A DNA stretch of 6,783 nucleotides, taken from positions 1-6,783 of the forward strand of contig JAJFLF010000122.1 in assembly GCA_021772845.1 (NCBI GenBank). The letters are read 5' to 3'. The notes beneath the pieces were generated by a model. The model did not search any database. It was given only the letters and a program-made list of their open reading frames with translations, and was not told the origin of the DNA. This document shows positions 1-5,672 of this stretch, piece by piece. This DNA comes from Mariprofundus sp. GTDB lineage: Bacteria; Pseudomonadota; Zetaproteobacteria; Mariprofundales; Mariprofundaceae. Position numbers and translations under genes: made by a program. Within the stretch, counting starts at the first letter, position 1. Each line of letters starts with the position of its first letter.

Positions 1-136
1 GATGAATCCACGCCCCCTTCGCATCAATCTCAAAAACCTTGGGAAGTGTACGTACACACAGACCGGCATGCATACAGATAGAAGCATCAAAATGAACGAC
101 TATCTCTTTACCTCTGTATTGCTGTTTCTTACCCAT
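1..136 (-). CDS. YjdI-type (divergent 4Fe-4S mono-cluster) ferredoxin-like protein, 3' end off the left edge
   Basis: Small iron-sulphur protein of the YjdI / Fer4_19 family, a cytoplasmic single-cluster protein whose electron partner is generally unknown. Only the first 45 residues are in the window. They begin MGKKQQYRGKEIVVHFD and carry the family signature C21-M-H-A-G-L-C27-V-R, followed by LPKVFEIDAKGAWIH, which matches the usual layout of a beta strand, CxHxGxCVR, then a 'P-x-V/L-F' and 'W-I' stretch. The remaining cluster cysteines normally lie further downstream and would be outside the window. The ATG at 136-134 is preceded by a strong GGGAGGG site (plus-strand positions 140-146), which fixes the start. 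It follows the Gre-like gene by 33 bases on the same strand, so it is probably the third gene of that operon. Family assignment rests on motif recognition; the truncation is only by the window edge. Confidence 0.82.
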   Translation of the reverse strand, partial: MGKKQQYRGKEIVVHFDASICMHAGLCVRTLPKVFEIDAKGAWIH

Positions 137-169
137 TTACCCTCCCTGCTTCTCTTTCATCATATGGCA

Positions 170-649
170 CTAGTAGACAGCCAAGACTTCATGATGACGT
201 GTTCGTCCGGCAATATTCACCGCAATATCATCGCCGGATATTTTGCCCATCAATGCATGCCCCAGAGGTGATTTCGGCGTAATCACCGTAACTTCATGCT
301 CACCACACTGAACCTTTAAACCACCGGCCTCAGATGCAATCCATAAGAGCTGCACGCCCCCTTCTTCATCTTCCAGCTTAACCATGCATGACAGCGATGC
401 CACAGATGCAGATTCATGAAGTGTGATATGTTTAAAATATTTAAGTGAACGCTCGACTTCAAGCAGGCGAGTACCCTGCCCCTGCGCCAGATATGATGCT
501 TCCAGCCCCATTGTTTCATATTTACTCGAACCCATGCAATCAGCATGTGTCGCGGTATCGCGGGCTAGGGTAACAGCCTGCTCAAGCACCATCAGATCTG
601 AAACGAGCTGTTCAATCATCTGTTGCAAGACCGCATGTTTATCCAGCAT
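170..649 (-). CDS. GreA/GreB-family transcription elongation factor-like protein
   Basis: The 159-residue product has the two-part Gre architecture. Residues 1-75 are a helical, probably coiled-coil N-terminal region. Residues 80-159 are an FKBP-like C-terminal domain ending in the hallmark SPLGHALMGKISGDD followed by a short strand and the R-x-x-E-V-L-A-V-Y tail. Gre factors enter the RNA polymerase secondary channel and stimulate cleavage of backtracked transcripts. Here the coiled-coil tip reads ADCMGSSKYETMGLEAS rather than the GreA-type D-L-S-E-N-A-E-Y. It resembles the Gre-like family with a 'KYET/KYDTRGLEASYLA' tip, so the cleavage-stimulating acidic pair may be incomplete. Start: I chose the ATG at 649-647 because family members usually begin with M-(L/I)-D-K. 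A TTG at 676-674 gives nine more residues and overlaps the ankyrin stop (TTGA), so translational coupling is likely either way. RNA polymerase binding is inferred, not shown. Confidence 0.85.
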   Translation of the reverse strand: MLDKHAVLQQMIEQLVSDLMVLEQAVTLARDTATHADCMGSSKYETMGLEASYLAQGQGTRLLEVERSLKYFKHITLHESASVASLSCMVKLEDEEGGVQLLWIASEAGGLKVQCGEHEVTVITPKSPLGHALMGKISGDDIAVNIAGRTRHHEVLAVY

Positions 650-672
650 AGACTCTACATTGCTGTCATGAA

Positions 673-1065
673 TCAATATAACATCAAATTCGCACCGTGC
701 TTAATATACAGCTCAGTAAGCTCACGTGGCATTGAACCATAAAATGCAAAATAATAAGGGTAATCATAATCCTTATCCTTGATATTCGGATCAGCTCCCG
801 CCTCTAAAAGCATGCGAATGCTTTCCATGTTTTTTTCTGTCAGATGTAACGGTGTTGAATCATAATCATTCTGTAAATCCACATCTGCACCAGCATCTAT
901 AAGCAGCTGCATGATTTCCAGATGCCCCTGTTTGGTAGCATGATGCAAGGCTGTGTTCAGTTTTTCATCTCTGATATTCACATCAACACCAGATGCTAAA
1001 GCCTCTCTCAAGATTTCTTCATCACCATCACATGCTGCTTTAAACCATTTTGTCTGATCTACCAT
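673..1065 (-). CDS. Ankyrin-repeat protein
   Basis: A 130-residue protein made almost entirely of about four ankyrin repeats (roughly residues 5-36, 37-69, 70-99 and 100-130). Typical consensus pieces are visible: 'ALASGVDVNIRDEKLNTALHH', 'HLEIMQLLIDAGADVDLQN', 'TPLHL', 'MLLEAGADPNIKD' and a decayed last repeat ending 'YIKHGANL'. Ankyrin stacks are protein-binding scaffolds; no catalytic domain, signal peptide or membrane segment is present, so a cytoplasmic binding role is likely, partner unknown. The ATG at 1065-1063 has a good GAGGTGA site six bases or so upstream. It is the first gene of a minus-strand cluster; its TGA lies within the possible TTG start of the Gre-like gene, which suggests that the two products are made together. 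The fold is certain from the repeats; a specific function cannot be given. Confidence 0.92.
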   Translation of the reverse strand: MVDQTKWFKAACDGDEEILREALASGVDVNIRDEKLNTALHHATKQGHLEIMQLLIDAGADVDLQNDYDSTPLHLTEKNMESIRMLLEAGADPNIKDKDYDYPYYFAFYGSMPRELTELYIKHGANLMLY

Positions 1066-1231
1066 AACTCACCTCACATGCAGTAGTTTATCGTCTCATC
1101 ATCTCAATGCCACCGCATAATCACGCCCTACGATGTAAGTTAAAACATTGTGCGATTTGAATGATCAGACAGTATCCGCGCTGTTCGCTATTGAAGAGAC
1201 CATACAGCACCAATCAACACTCGGAGAAATC

Positions 1232-1630
1232 ATGGCCAGACCACTTAAAATGTTTATGCGCGGCAAAAAAATCACCATGCTGCAAGAGCTACTACAGCGT
1301 ATGGGGCACCCTATGCAGGATAAGCCAGGACAATTCGGCTCATCTACCCGTGATGGTGTTAAAAACTTTCAGCGTCAACATGGTCTGAAACCAACCGGTT
1401 CAGCTGATAATGATCTGCTCTCAATGATGCAACAGGGGCCGCTGGCAAAAAACGCAAAGTGTGAACCTGCTGATAATAATAAAGGTTCACTACAATCACC
1501 TGCCAACCAACAACAGTTGGATGCCCTTACCCGCTTGTTGATCAGTAAAGGAATCTTCACTGAAGAAGAGTTCCACCAGGAACTACTGCGTCCTCAACCA
1601 CTACGTGTAACGCAATCACCTTTGGTCTGA
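1232..1630 (+). CDS. Small peptidoglycan-binding-domain protein (PG_binding_1 type)
   Basis: A 132-residue protein with a PG_binding_1-like three-helix domain at residues about 9-68. The diagnostic pattern is there: R10-G11-K-x5-L-Q-x2-L at the start, then G33-x-F35-G36-x2-T39-R40-x2-V43-x2-F46-Q47, G51 and L-x-P-T-G56. A low-complexity linker (about 70-93, with a PADNNKG stretch) joins it to a C-terminal helix pair, LDALTRLLISKGIFTEEEF (97-114). There is no signal peptide or membrane helix, which is odd for a cell-wall binding domain and suggests either a non-classical location or use of the fold for another partner. An upstream in-frame GTG-like extension to 1148 exists, but the ATG at 1232 has a GGAGAA site at 1222-1227 and gives the usual domain start 'MARPLKMFMRG', so I chose it. 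Its stop (1628-1630) overlaps the reading frame of the ATPase-like gene that follows, pointing to a coupled pair. Confidence 0.85.
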   Translation: MARPLKMFMRGKKITMLQELLQRMGHPMQDKPGQFGSSTRDGVKNFQRQHGLKPTGSADNDLLSMMQQGPLAKNAKCEPADNNKGSLQSPANQQQLDALTRLLISKGIFTEEEFHQELLRPQPLRVTQSPLV

Positions 1631-2298
1631 TAGAAGCTGGAGCTCACATCAACTCTTCTGTTTATTTACGTTCTGAGTTTACTGATTCGCTAAGTGAATC
1701 TTTAATCGCAGGGCAATCTGTTAATCTGATTAGCCCACATGGGCAAGGACGACGGCGAACGCTACAGGATTTGTCCCGCAACCTACCTGCATCCATGCAA
1801 ATACTTCACATGAATATGAAAGATTATTTGTTTGATTATAAAAGCTTTTTCAATCACATAAAGTCACAAACCAGAGAACCAGGCAGTCTGACAAAAAGCC
1901 TTAATGCACTACTTGATCACCTCGAAAGTCAGGACAAAAACAGCGTATTGATATTGCATAATTTTGATCTTCTAAGGCATACTGAAGGCATCGATGAAAC
2001 TTACGACTGCAGCTTTTTTCAAGCCCTGAACAGTATCTCAAAACGCCGGCACATTGCCCTGCTGTCCGTATCTGAATCAGCACATACGCACTATCGCGTA
2101 CAAGCAGATGGTTCAGGGGTGCCCGGCTCACATCTTGATGCAATAGCGCTTGCACTACCCCCGATCACAATCGAACAATTAAAATCCGAACTGCACCGTC
2201 GACAAAGCCAGCTCACCGAAATGCAGTTGCATGAGATTGCCTCAAGCTTGGTCAGCAAAACATCCCCCTACTCGGCCCTTGAAAAGTTGATCATTTAA
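1627..2298 (+). CDS. P-loop (AAA/ExeA-like) ATPase-like protein with degenerate Walker A; start codon uncertain
   Basis: The frame is open from 1564 to the TAA at 2296-2298. Counting from the CTG at 1627, a beta strand plus a Walker-A-like loop lies at residues 31-47 (VNLISPHGQGRRRTLQD). The usual GK[S/T] is replaced by G-R-R-R-T. A Walker-B-like strand VLILHNFD follows at 107-114 (single Asp, no following Glu) and a sensor-like ALLSVSE at 144-150. The C-terminal third is helical (LPPITIEQLKSELHRRQ...). This is the order seen in ORC/ExeA-type AAA ATPases, but catalysis is doubtful without the lysine. No ATG, GTG or TTG occurs in frame before the P-loop. The choices are CTG at 1627 (overlapping the previous stop), ATC at 1648 behind a GGAG at 1639-1642, or TTG at 1771, which would delete the nucleotide loop. 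The tight overlap with the peptidoglycan-binding gene suggests a two-protein complex. The start is unresolved; the coding nature of 1771-2298 is well supported. Confidence 0.72.
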   Translation: MIEAGAHINSSVYLRSEFTDSLSESLIAGQSVNLISPHGQGRRRTLQDLSRNLPASMQILHMNMKDYLFDYKSFFNHIKSQTREPGSLTKSLNALLDHLESQDKNSVLILHNFDLLRHTEGIDETYDCSFFQALNSISKRRHIALLSVSESAHTHYRVQADGSGVPGSHLDAIALALPPITIEQLKSELHRRQSQLTEMQLHEIASSLVSKTSPYSALEKLII

Positions 2299-2340
2299 TC
2301 ACTCAGTTTCTACACAGGCCTGTATCCTAGCGAATAAATG

Positions 2341-2368
2341 TTGGTAATCGTTATTTCCCTGCTATGAT
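2341..2368 (+). promoter_or_regulatory. Candidate sigma-70 promoter of ppk2 with extended -10
   Basis: A TTGGTA -35-like hexamer (2341-2346) is followed after 16 bases by TATGAT (2363-2368). The bases TGC directly before the -10 make an extended TGn motif. A transcript starting near 2375 would run straight into the GGAG ribosome site at 2377-2380, leaving a leader of about 13 bases. This supports separate expression of ppk2 from the upstream pair. Predicted by eye only. Confidence 0.55.
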
Positions 2369-2387
2369 GTCGCTGCGGAGAATTAAT

Positions 2388-3176
2388 ATGATCAAACAAG
2401 AAAAAATTAGTAACGCTGAATACGAAAAATCCCTTTCAGATATCTATGTTGAACTGGTAAAGTGGCAATATTGGGTTAAAGAAAAAGGTTTGCGTGTGAT
2501 GATCATTTTTGAGGGTCGTGATGCTGCAGGCAAAGGTGGCACGATAAAGCGTCTGATGGAGCCTTTGAATCCACGTGGCTGCAATGTTGTAGCATTGCCC
2601 GCACCTTCAGACCGAGAAAGTACGCAATGGTATTTCCAGCGCTACGTTCAACATTTCCCTGCAGCGGGTGAAATCGCAGTCTTTGACCGCAGTTGGTATA
2701 ACCGAGCCGGTGTGGAACGGGTCATGGATTTCTGTACGGACACCGAATACAGAGAGTTTATGCGTAGCTGTCCTGAGTTTGAACGTATGCTTGTACGTTC
2801 TGGCATCATCCTTTTGAAATATTGGTTTTCAGTCAGCGATGAAGAGCAGGAACGACGTTTCCAAAAAAGGGCCAATGATAAGTCCAAACATTGGAAACTC
2901 AGCCCAATGGATCTGGAATCACGCAATCGCTGGGTTGAATATTCTAAAGCCAAAGATGAAATGTTTTTTTACACCGACCTTCCGGAAGCGCCTTGGTATG
3001 TGGTTGATGCCGATGTGAAAAAACGGGCACGGCTTAACTGCTTAACGCATATCCTCGACGCCATTCCATATCAGGACATCATGCCGGCTCCAGTTGATTT
3101 ACCTCCTCGAAAACAACAGGGCTCTTACCAACGACCAGATATCAATTCACAACACTTCGTACCTAAAAAGTATTAA
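2388..3176 (+). CDS. ppk2: Polyphosphate kinase 2 (PPK2 family, class I-like)
   Basis: A 262-residue cytoplasmic enzyme that transfers phosphate between inorganic polyphosphate and nucleotides, for single-domain class I enzymes usually polyP plus NDP to and from NTP. All the family landmarks are visible. The Walker A loop FEGRDAAGKGGTIKR is at residues 41-55. Next come the GCNVVALPAPSDRE strand-loop (64-77) and QWYFQRYVQHFPAAGEI (80-96). The Walker B segment is AVFDRSWYNRAGVERV (97-112, with D100 and R101). The basic lid helix RANDKSKHWKLSPMDLESR lies at about 161-179. Length matches the family. An ATG at 2364 would add eight residues, but it sits inside the predicted -10 element; the ATG at 2388 has GGAG at 2377-2380 and is preferred. 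The gene follows the ATPase-like gene by 89 bases and converges on the glutamate-synthase-like gene. Nucleotide preference (GDP or ADP) cannot be read from sequence. Confidence 0.96.
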   Translation: MIKQEKISNAEYEKSLSDIYVELVKWQYWVKEKGLRVMIIFEGRDAAGKGGTIKRLMEPLNPRGCNVVALPAPSDRESTQWYFQRYVQHFPAAGEIAVFDRSWYNRAGVERVMDFCTDTEYREFMRSCPEFERMLVRSGIILLKYWFSVSDEEQERRFQKRANDKSKHWKLSPMDLESRNRWVEYSKAKDEMFFYTDLPEAPWYVVDADVKKRARLNCLTHILDAIPYQDIMPAPVDLPPRKQQGSYQRPDINSQHFVPKKY

Positions 3177-3194
3177 GAGACGCTCAAGAAGCAC

Positions 3195-3229
3195 ACAGAC
3201 AGCTGGGAACTCGCTTCTCAGGTGTCTGT
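3195..3229. terminator. Hairpin between convergent genes, possible bidirectional terminator
   Basis: Arms 3195-3209 and 3215-3229 pair over 15 positions with one G-G mismatch and one G-U pair, closing a five-base loop (CTCGC). It lies in the 58-base gap between the 3' end of ppk2 and the 3' end of the opposite-strand gene, the expected place for a shared terminator. No proper T-run follows on either strand (TCGGACTTATTT on plus), so it may act weakly, as an RNA 3' end stabiliser, or need Rho. Confidence 0.45.
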
Positions 3230-3234
3230 CGGAC

Positions 3235-4719
3235 TTATTTCAGCCCACCCTTTGGATAAGGGTGGGCGATATGCATAGGAACACTCTTATCCGCCGTTTC
3301 AACAATACGCGCATGCTCCCGCCGCAGTTCATGGGCACTGTCAACGCCACAGGAGTGTGCAATCATATCAATCTCCTGATTCATCCATCTGGCATAAGAA
3401 GCAACCCGATGCGATTTCGTTGCAACATCAAGGCCTTTTTGTAATTTCTTGTCCTGCGTAGTGATGCCGGTTGGACAGGTATCCGAATGACATTGTAAAG
3501 ATTGAATACAGCCCAAAGAGAACAAAAAACCACGTGCCGACACACAGAAATCAGCTCCAAGACACAATGCACGGGCAACTGCGGCTGAAGTAACCAATTT
3601 ACCAGATGCAACCACATCAATGCGTTGTCTTAAGCCATATTCAATCAGGGTATCCACCACGATGGGTAACGCTTCATTCAGAGGCATACCCATGTGATCT
3701 GCCAATACTTGTGGCGCAGCTCCGGTACCACCCTCAGCACCATCAACAGTAATAAAGTCCGGTTCAGAACCAGCGCCTCGTTTCAGGACCTCTTCACACA
3801 AATCTCGCAAAAACTGCCCATCACCGACAACAATTTTGATACCCACCGGCCGCCCTGTAACAGCTTGTACACGATTGATCATATCAAAGAGTTCTGAAAC
3901 ATTACTGATATCACGATGACGATTAGGACTCATGGAATCCTGACCAACAGGAATCCCTCTGATAGCGGCTATCTCTTCGGTAACCTTATGACCGGGCAAC
4001 ATACCACCTTTCCCCGGCTTAGCGCCCTGGCCCAGTTTGATTTCAAAAGCGACTACTTTTTCTCCAATTTCCCGCAGTTTATCATCACTCAAGTTACCAT
4101 CTTCATCACGCACACCATATTTGGCGGTACCTATCTGGAATATGATATCACCACCACCAGCCTCATGGTAAGGAGATAATGCTCCTTCACCGGTATTCAT
4201 CCAAATACCGGCTTCAGCGGAACCTTGCGACAAAGCCAGTACTGCGCGTTCAGACAGAGCCCCGAAACTCATGCCGGAAAGATTAAAAATATGTTTGGCA
4301 TAAAACGGTTTTTCCCGAATTTCCCCAATCACTTTGGGCTTAGAGGTGATTTCTTCTTCATTTAAATGAGGAAAAGGTGAGCTGACAAAAATAACATTGC
4401 CAGGTTCACGCAGATCATTGCTGGAACCAAAACCAATGACCGGCTTGATATTCTTGGCTGCCCGATAGATATAATTGCGTGTAGCACGATTGAATGGCAT
4501 CTCCTCCCGATCATGGGCAAAGAAATACTGACGGAAAAATTCTCCCTGTTTTTCTAAAAAGTAGCGCATACGTCCAACAACCGGAAAGTTTCTGCGTATT
4601 GCACTATGCGGCTGCATCAAATCCTGTAAGAACATGATAGCAAGAATCAGCATCGCAATACCAGCTCCCCACCCCATCACCACAATAATATCAATAACCG
4701 AAAAACTCTGTTCCATCAT
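3235..4719 (-). CDS. Membrane-anchored FMN-binding glutamate-synthase-family protein
   Basis: A 494-residue protein equivalent to the central FMN/Fe-S synthase domain of glutamate synthase (GltB), without the N-terminal glutaminase or C-terminal GXGXG domain; it resembles B. subtilis YerD-type proteins. Residues about 8-31 are a hydrophobic helix followed by basic residues (IRR), so it is probably anchored with the catalytic part in the cytoplasm. The synthase barrel covers about 130-440. Visible landmarks are GEGALSPYH (178-185), the KLGQGAKPGKGGMLPGHK stretch (228-245), SPNRHRDISN (264-273), DGAEGGTGAAP (326-336), ASGKLVTSAAVARAL (371-385) and the [3Fe-4S] cysteines C404, C410 and C415 (CIQSLQCHSDTC), followed by PTGITTQ. 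The FMN and cluster sites thus look intact, but the ammonia source and the true substrate are unknown for such stand-alone proteins. The ATG at 4719 has AGGAG eight bases upstream (plus 4726-4730). Upstream on the same strand, 129 bases away, is the PstS-like gene. Confidence 0.93.
   Translation of the reverse strand: MMEQSFSVIDIIVVMGWGAGIAMLILAIMFLQDLMQPHSAIRRNFPVVGRMRYFLEKQGEFFRQYFFAHDREEMPFNRATRNYIYRAAKNIKPVIGFGSSNDLREPGNVIFVSSPFPHLNEEEITSKPKVIGEIREKPFYAKHIFNLSGMSFGALSERAVLALSQGSAEAGIWMNTGEGALSPYHEAGGGDIIFQIGTAKYGVRDEDGNLSDDKLREIGEKVVAFEIKLGQGAKPGKGGMLPGHKVTEEIAAIRGIPVGQDSMSPNRHRDISNVSELFDMINRVQAVTGRPVGIKIVVGDGQFLRDLCEEVLKRGAGSEPDFITVDGAEGGTGAAPQVLADHMGMPLNEALPIVVDTLIEYGLRQRIDVVASGKLVTSAAVARALCLGADFCVSARGFLFSLGCIQSLQCHSDTCPTGITTQDKKLQKGLDVATKSHRVASYARWMNQEIDMIAHSCGVDSAHELRREHARIVETADKSVPMHIAHPYPKGGLK
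3243..3267. other. GC-rich inverted repeat inside the 3' end of the glutamate-synthase-like gene
   Basis: A perfect 8-bp stem, GCCCACCC (3243-3250) with GGGTGGGC (3260-3267), encloses a nine-base loop. It encodes part of the C-terminal HPYPKGG residues of the minus-strand gene, just before its stop. No T-run follows on either strand. It could add to termination of ppk2 readthrough or stabilise the mRNA end, or be a codon-level coincidence. Confidence 0.35.
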
Positions 4720-4848
4720 AAGCCGCTCCTGCGAACATCATCCACTCTTTGAGCATATATTATGCCAACAAAACTGCTATAGACGGATTTTATAGCGAAG
4801 ATAGGAGCGTTGCATAAACACCCTGATCACGCCCCTGCAATGAAACGG
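4720..4848 (-). promoter_or_regulatory. 129-bp intergenic spacer with possible weak promoter for the glutamate-synthase-like gene
   Basis: On the minus strand this AT-rich spacer contains TATAAA (plus positions 4789-4794) with a poor TTATGC-like -35 seventeen bases upstream. Further down is CATAAT (plus 4759-4764) inside a small inverted repeat GCATA-TAT-TATGC (4753-4765). Either could serve as a -10, but neither has a convincing -35. No hairpin plus T-run follows the PstS-like gene, so readthrough from it is also possible. Confidence 0.28.
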
Positions 4849-5670
4849 TTATTGAATTGAAAGGTATCCGGCCTGCTCGACGATGCTTTGACCCTTTGAT
4901 GAGATCAGGAACTCAATAAATTGTTGAACACTTGCAGAAGCCTCTTTTGGCACGAGCACATACAGCTTACGCGATATGGGATACGCACCACTTCTGATAT
5001 TGGCCATGCTTGGAGATATTATTTCACCACCAATCTCAAGCGCCAGTGCATGAACAGAGTCATCAACATAAGAAGCGCTGACATAGGCAATCGCCTGATC
5101 ACTGTTCGCTACAATAGTAGCAATGTCATCATTGGCCTCGAGAATAACTGCATCTGAAGCCACCGGAGCTGTTGGTGAACCCAATACATATGAAGCGAAC
5201 ACATGACGGGTTCCCCTGTGCATATCTATATCAACAAGCAGAATCTCTCGATTCGCCCCACCCAACTGATTCCAATGGGTGATTTCACCGCGATAAATTC
5301 CAGCCAGATCCTCTATGCTGATGCGAGACAGACCGCCATGCTGCACTTCCCGGGATACCACTGGAGTGACAGCATCCATAGCCACTGCTATCTGCTGAAT
5401 TTCACCGATTGATGACTCTTCCTGCGCAGTCAGTTCACGACTCATCATGCCGATATCAATACGTTGATCCAGCATTTGGCCAAAAGCCGAAGTAGAACCG
5501 CCACCATTGATATTAACAGTCACATCAGGATGCATCTCTTTATATGACGCTGCTGCCACCTCAACAAACTTTTTCACGGTCGTTGAGCCTGATATCACAA
5601 TGGTTTCGGCATTTGCAGCTTGTATCGCCACAGGCACCAGCATAAAGAGGATCAACATAAATTTGAACAT
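4849..5670 (-). CDS. PstS-like periplasmic substrate-binding protein (PBP-like)
   Basis: A 273-residue secreted protein of the phosphate-binding (PstS / PBP_like) superfamily. Residues 1-22 form a signal peptide: a short basic start, a hydrophobic core and an AxA site in QAANA-ET. There is no lipobox, so it is probably soluble in the periplasm. Family landmarks are ISGSTTVKKF (26-35), NGGGSTSAF (55-63), DIGMMSREL (72-80), the LAGIYRGEITHWNQLGG hinge region (122-138) and GYPISR-like SGAYPISRKLYVLV (227-240). The anion loop, normally R-E-x-S-G-T-R, here reads DMHRGTR (149-155). The Ser and upstream Arg are replaced while G-T-R remains, so the ligand may not be phosphate. Start: ATG at 5670 has GGGGAG five bases upstream; a GTG at 5676 is in frame but overlaps that site. 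It begins two bases after the hybrid kinase stop, so the two are coupled. No pstC, pstA or pstB is visible here. Confidence 0.88.
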   Translation of the reverse strand: MFKFMLILFMLVPVAIQAANAETIVISGSTTVKKFVEVAAASYKEMHPDVTVNINGGGSTSAFGQMLDQRIDIGMMSRELTAQEESSIGEIQQIAVAMDAVTPVVSREVQHGGLSRISIEDLAGIYRGEITHWNQLGGANREILLVDIDMHRGTRHVFASYVLGSPTAPVASDAVILEANDDIATIVANSDQAIAYVSASYVDDSVHALALEIGGEIISPSMANIRSGAYPISRKLYVLVPKEASASVQQFIEFLISSKGQSIVEQAGYLSIQ

Positions 5671-5672
5671 GC

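Noticed and set aside
2..271. 89-residue open frame on the plus strand
   Set aside because: It overlaps the opposite-strand ferredoxin and Gre-like genes, which have clear family motifs and ribosome sites; its own translation shows no recognisable domain.
9..364. Direct repeat of CACGCCCCCTTC at 9-20 and 353-364
   Set aside because: Twelve bases shared between two unrelated coding regions with no extended similarity; likely chance.
423..671. Plus-strand open frame within the Gre-like gene
   Set aside because: Antisense shadow with Ser/Cys-rich translation and no family features.
1066..1231. Promoters in the divergent spacer between the ankyrin and peptidoglycan-binding genes
   Set aside because: Promoters must exist here, but I found no -35/-10 pair with acceptable spacing on either strand, so none is called.
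1564..1630. Programmed -1 frameshift joining the peptidoglycan-binding and ATPase-like genes
   Set aside because: The frames are in the right relation, but no slippery heptamer or strong downstream structure was seen; kept only as an alternative in the start-codon finding.
3094..3444. Plus-strand open frame spanning the ppk2 end and the glutamate-synthase-like gene
   Set aside because: It overlaps two confident genes in other frames and crosses the hairpin; no motif seen.
2388..5670. A phosphate/polyphosphate regulon linking ppk2 with the PstS-like gene
   Set aside because: The genes are on opposite strands and separated by an unrelated gene, no Pho-box-like repeats were seen, and the binding protein may not bind phosphate.
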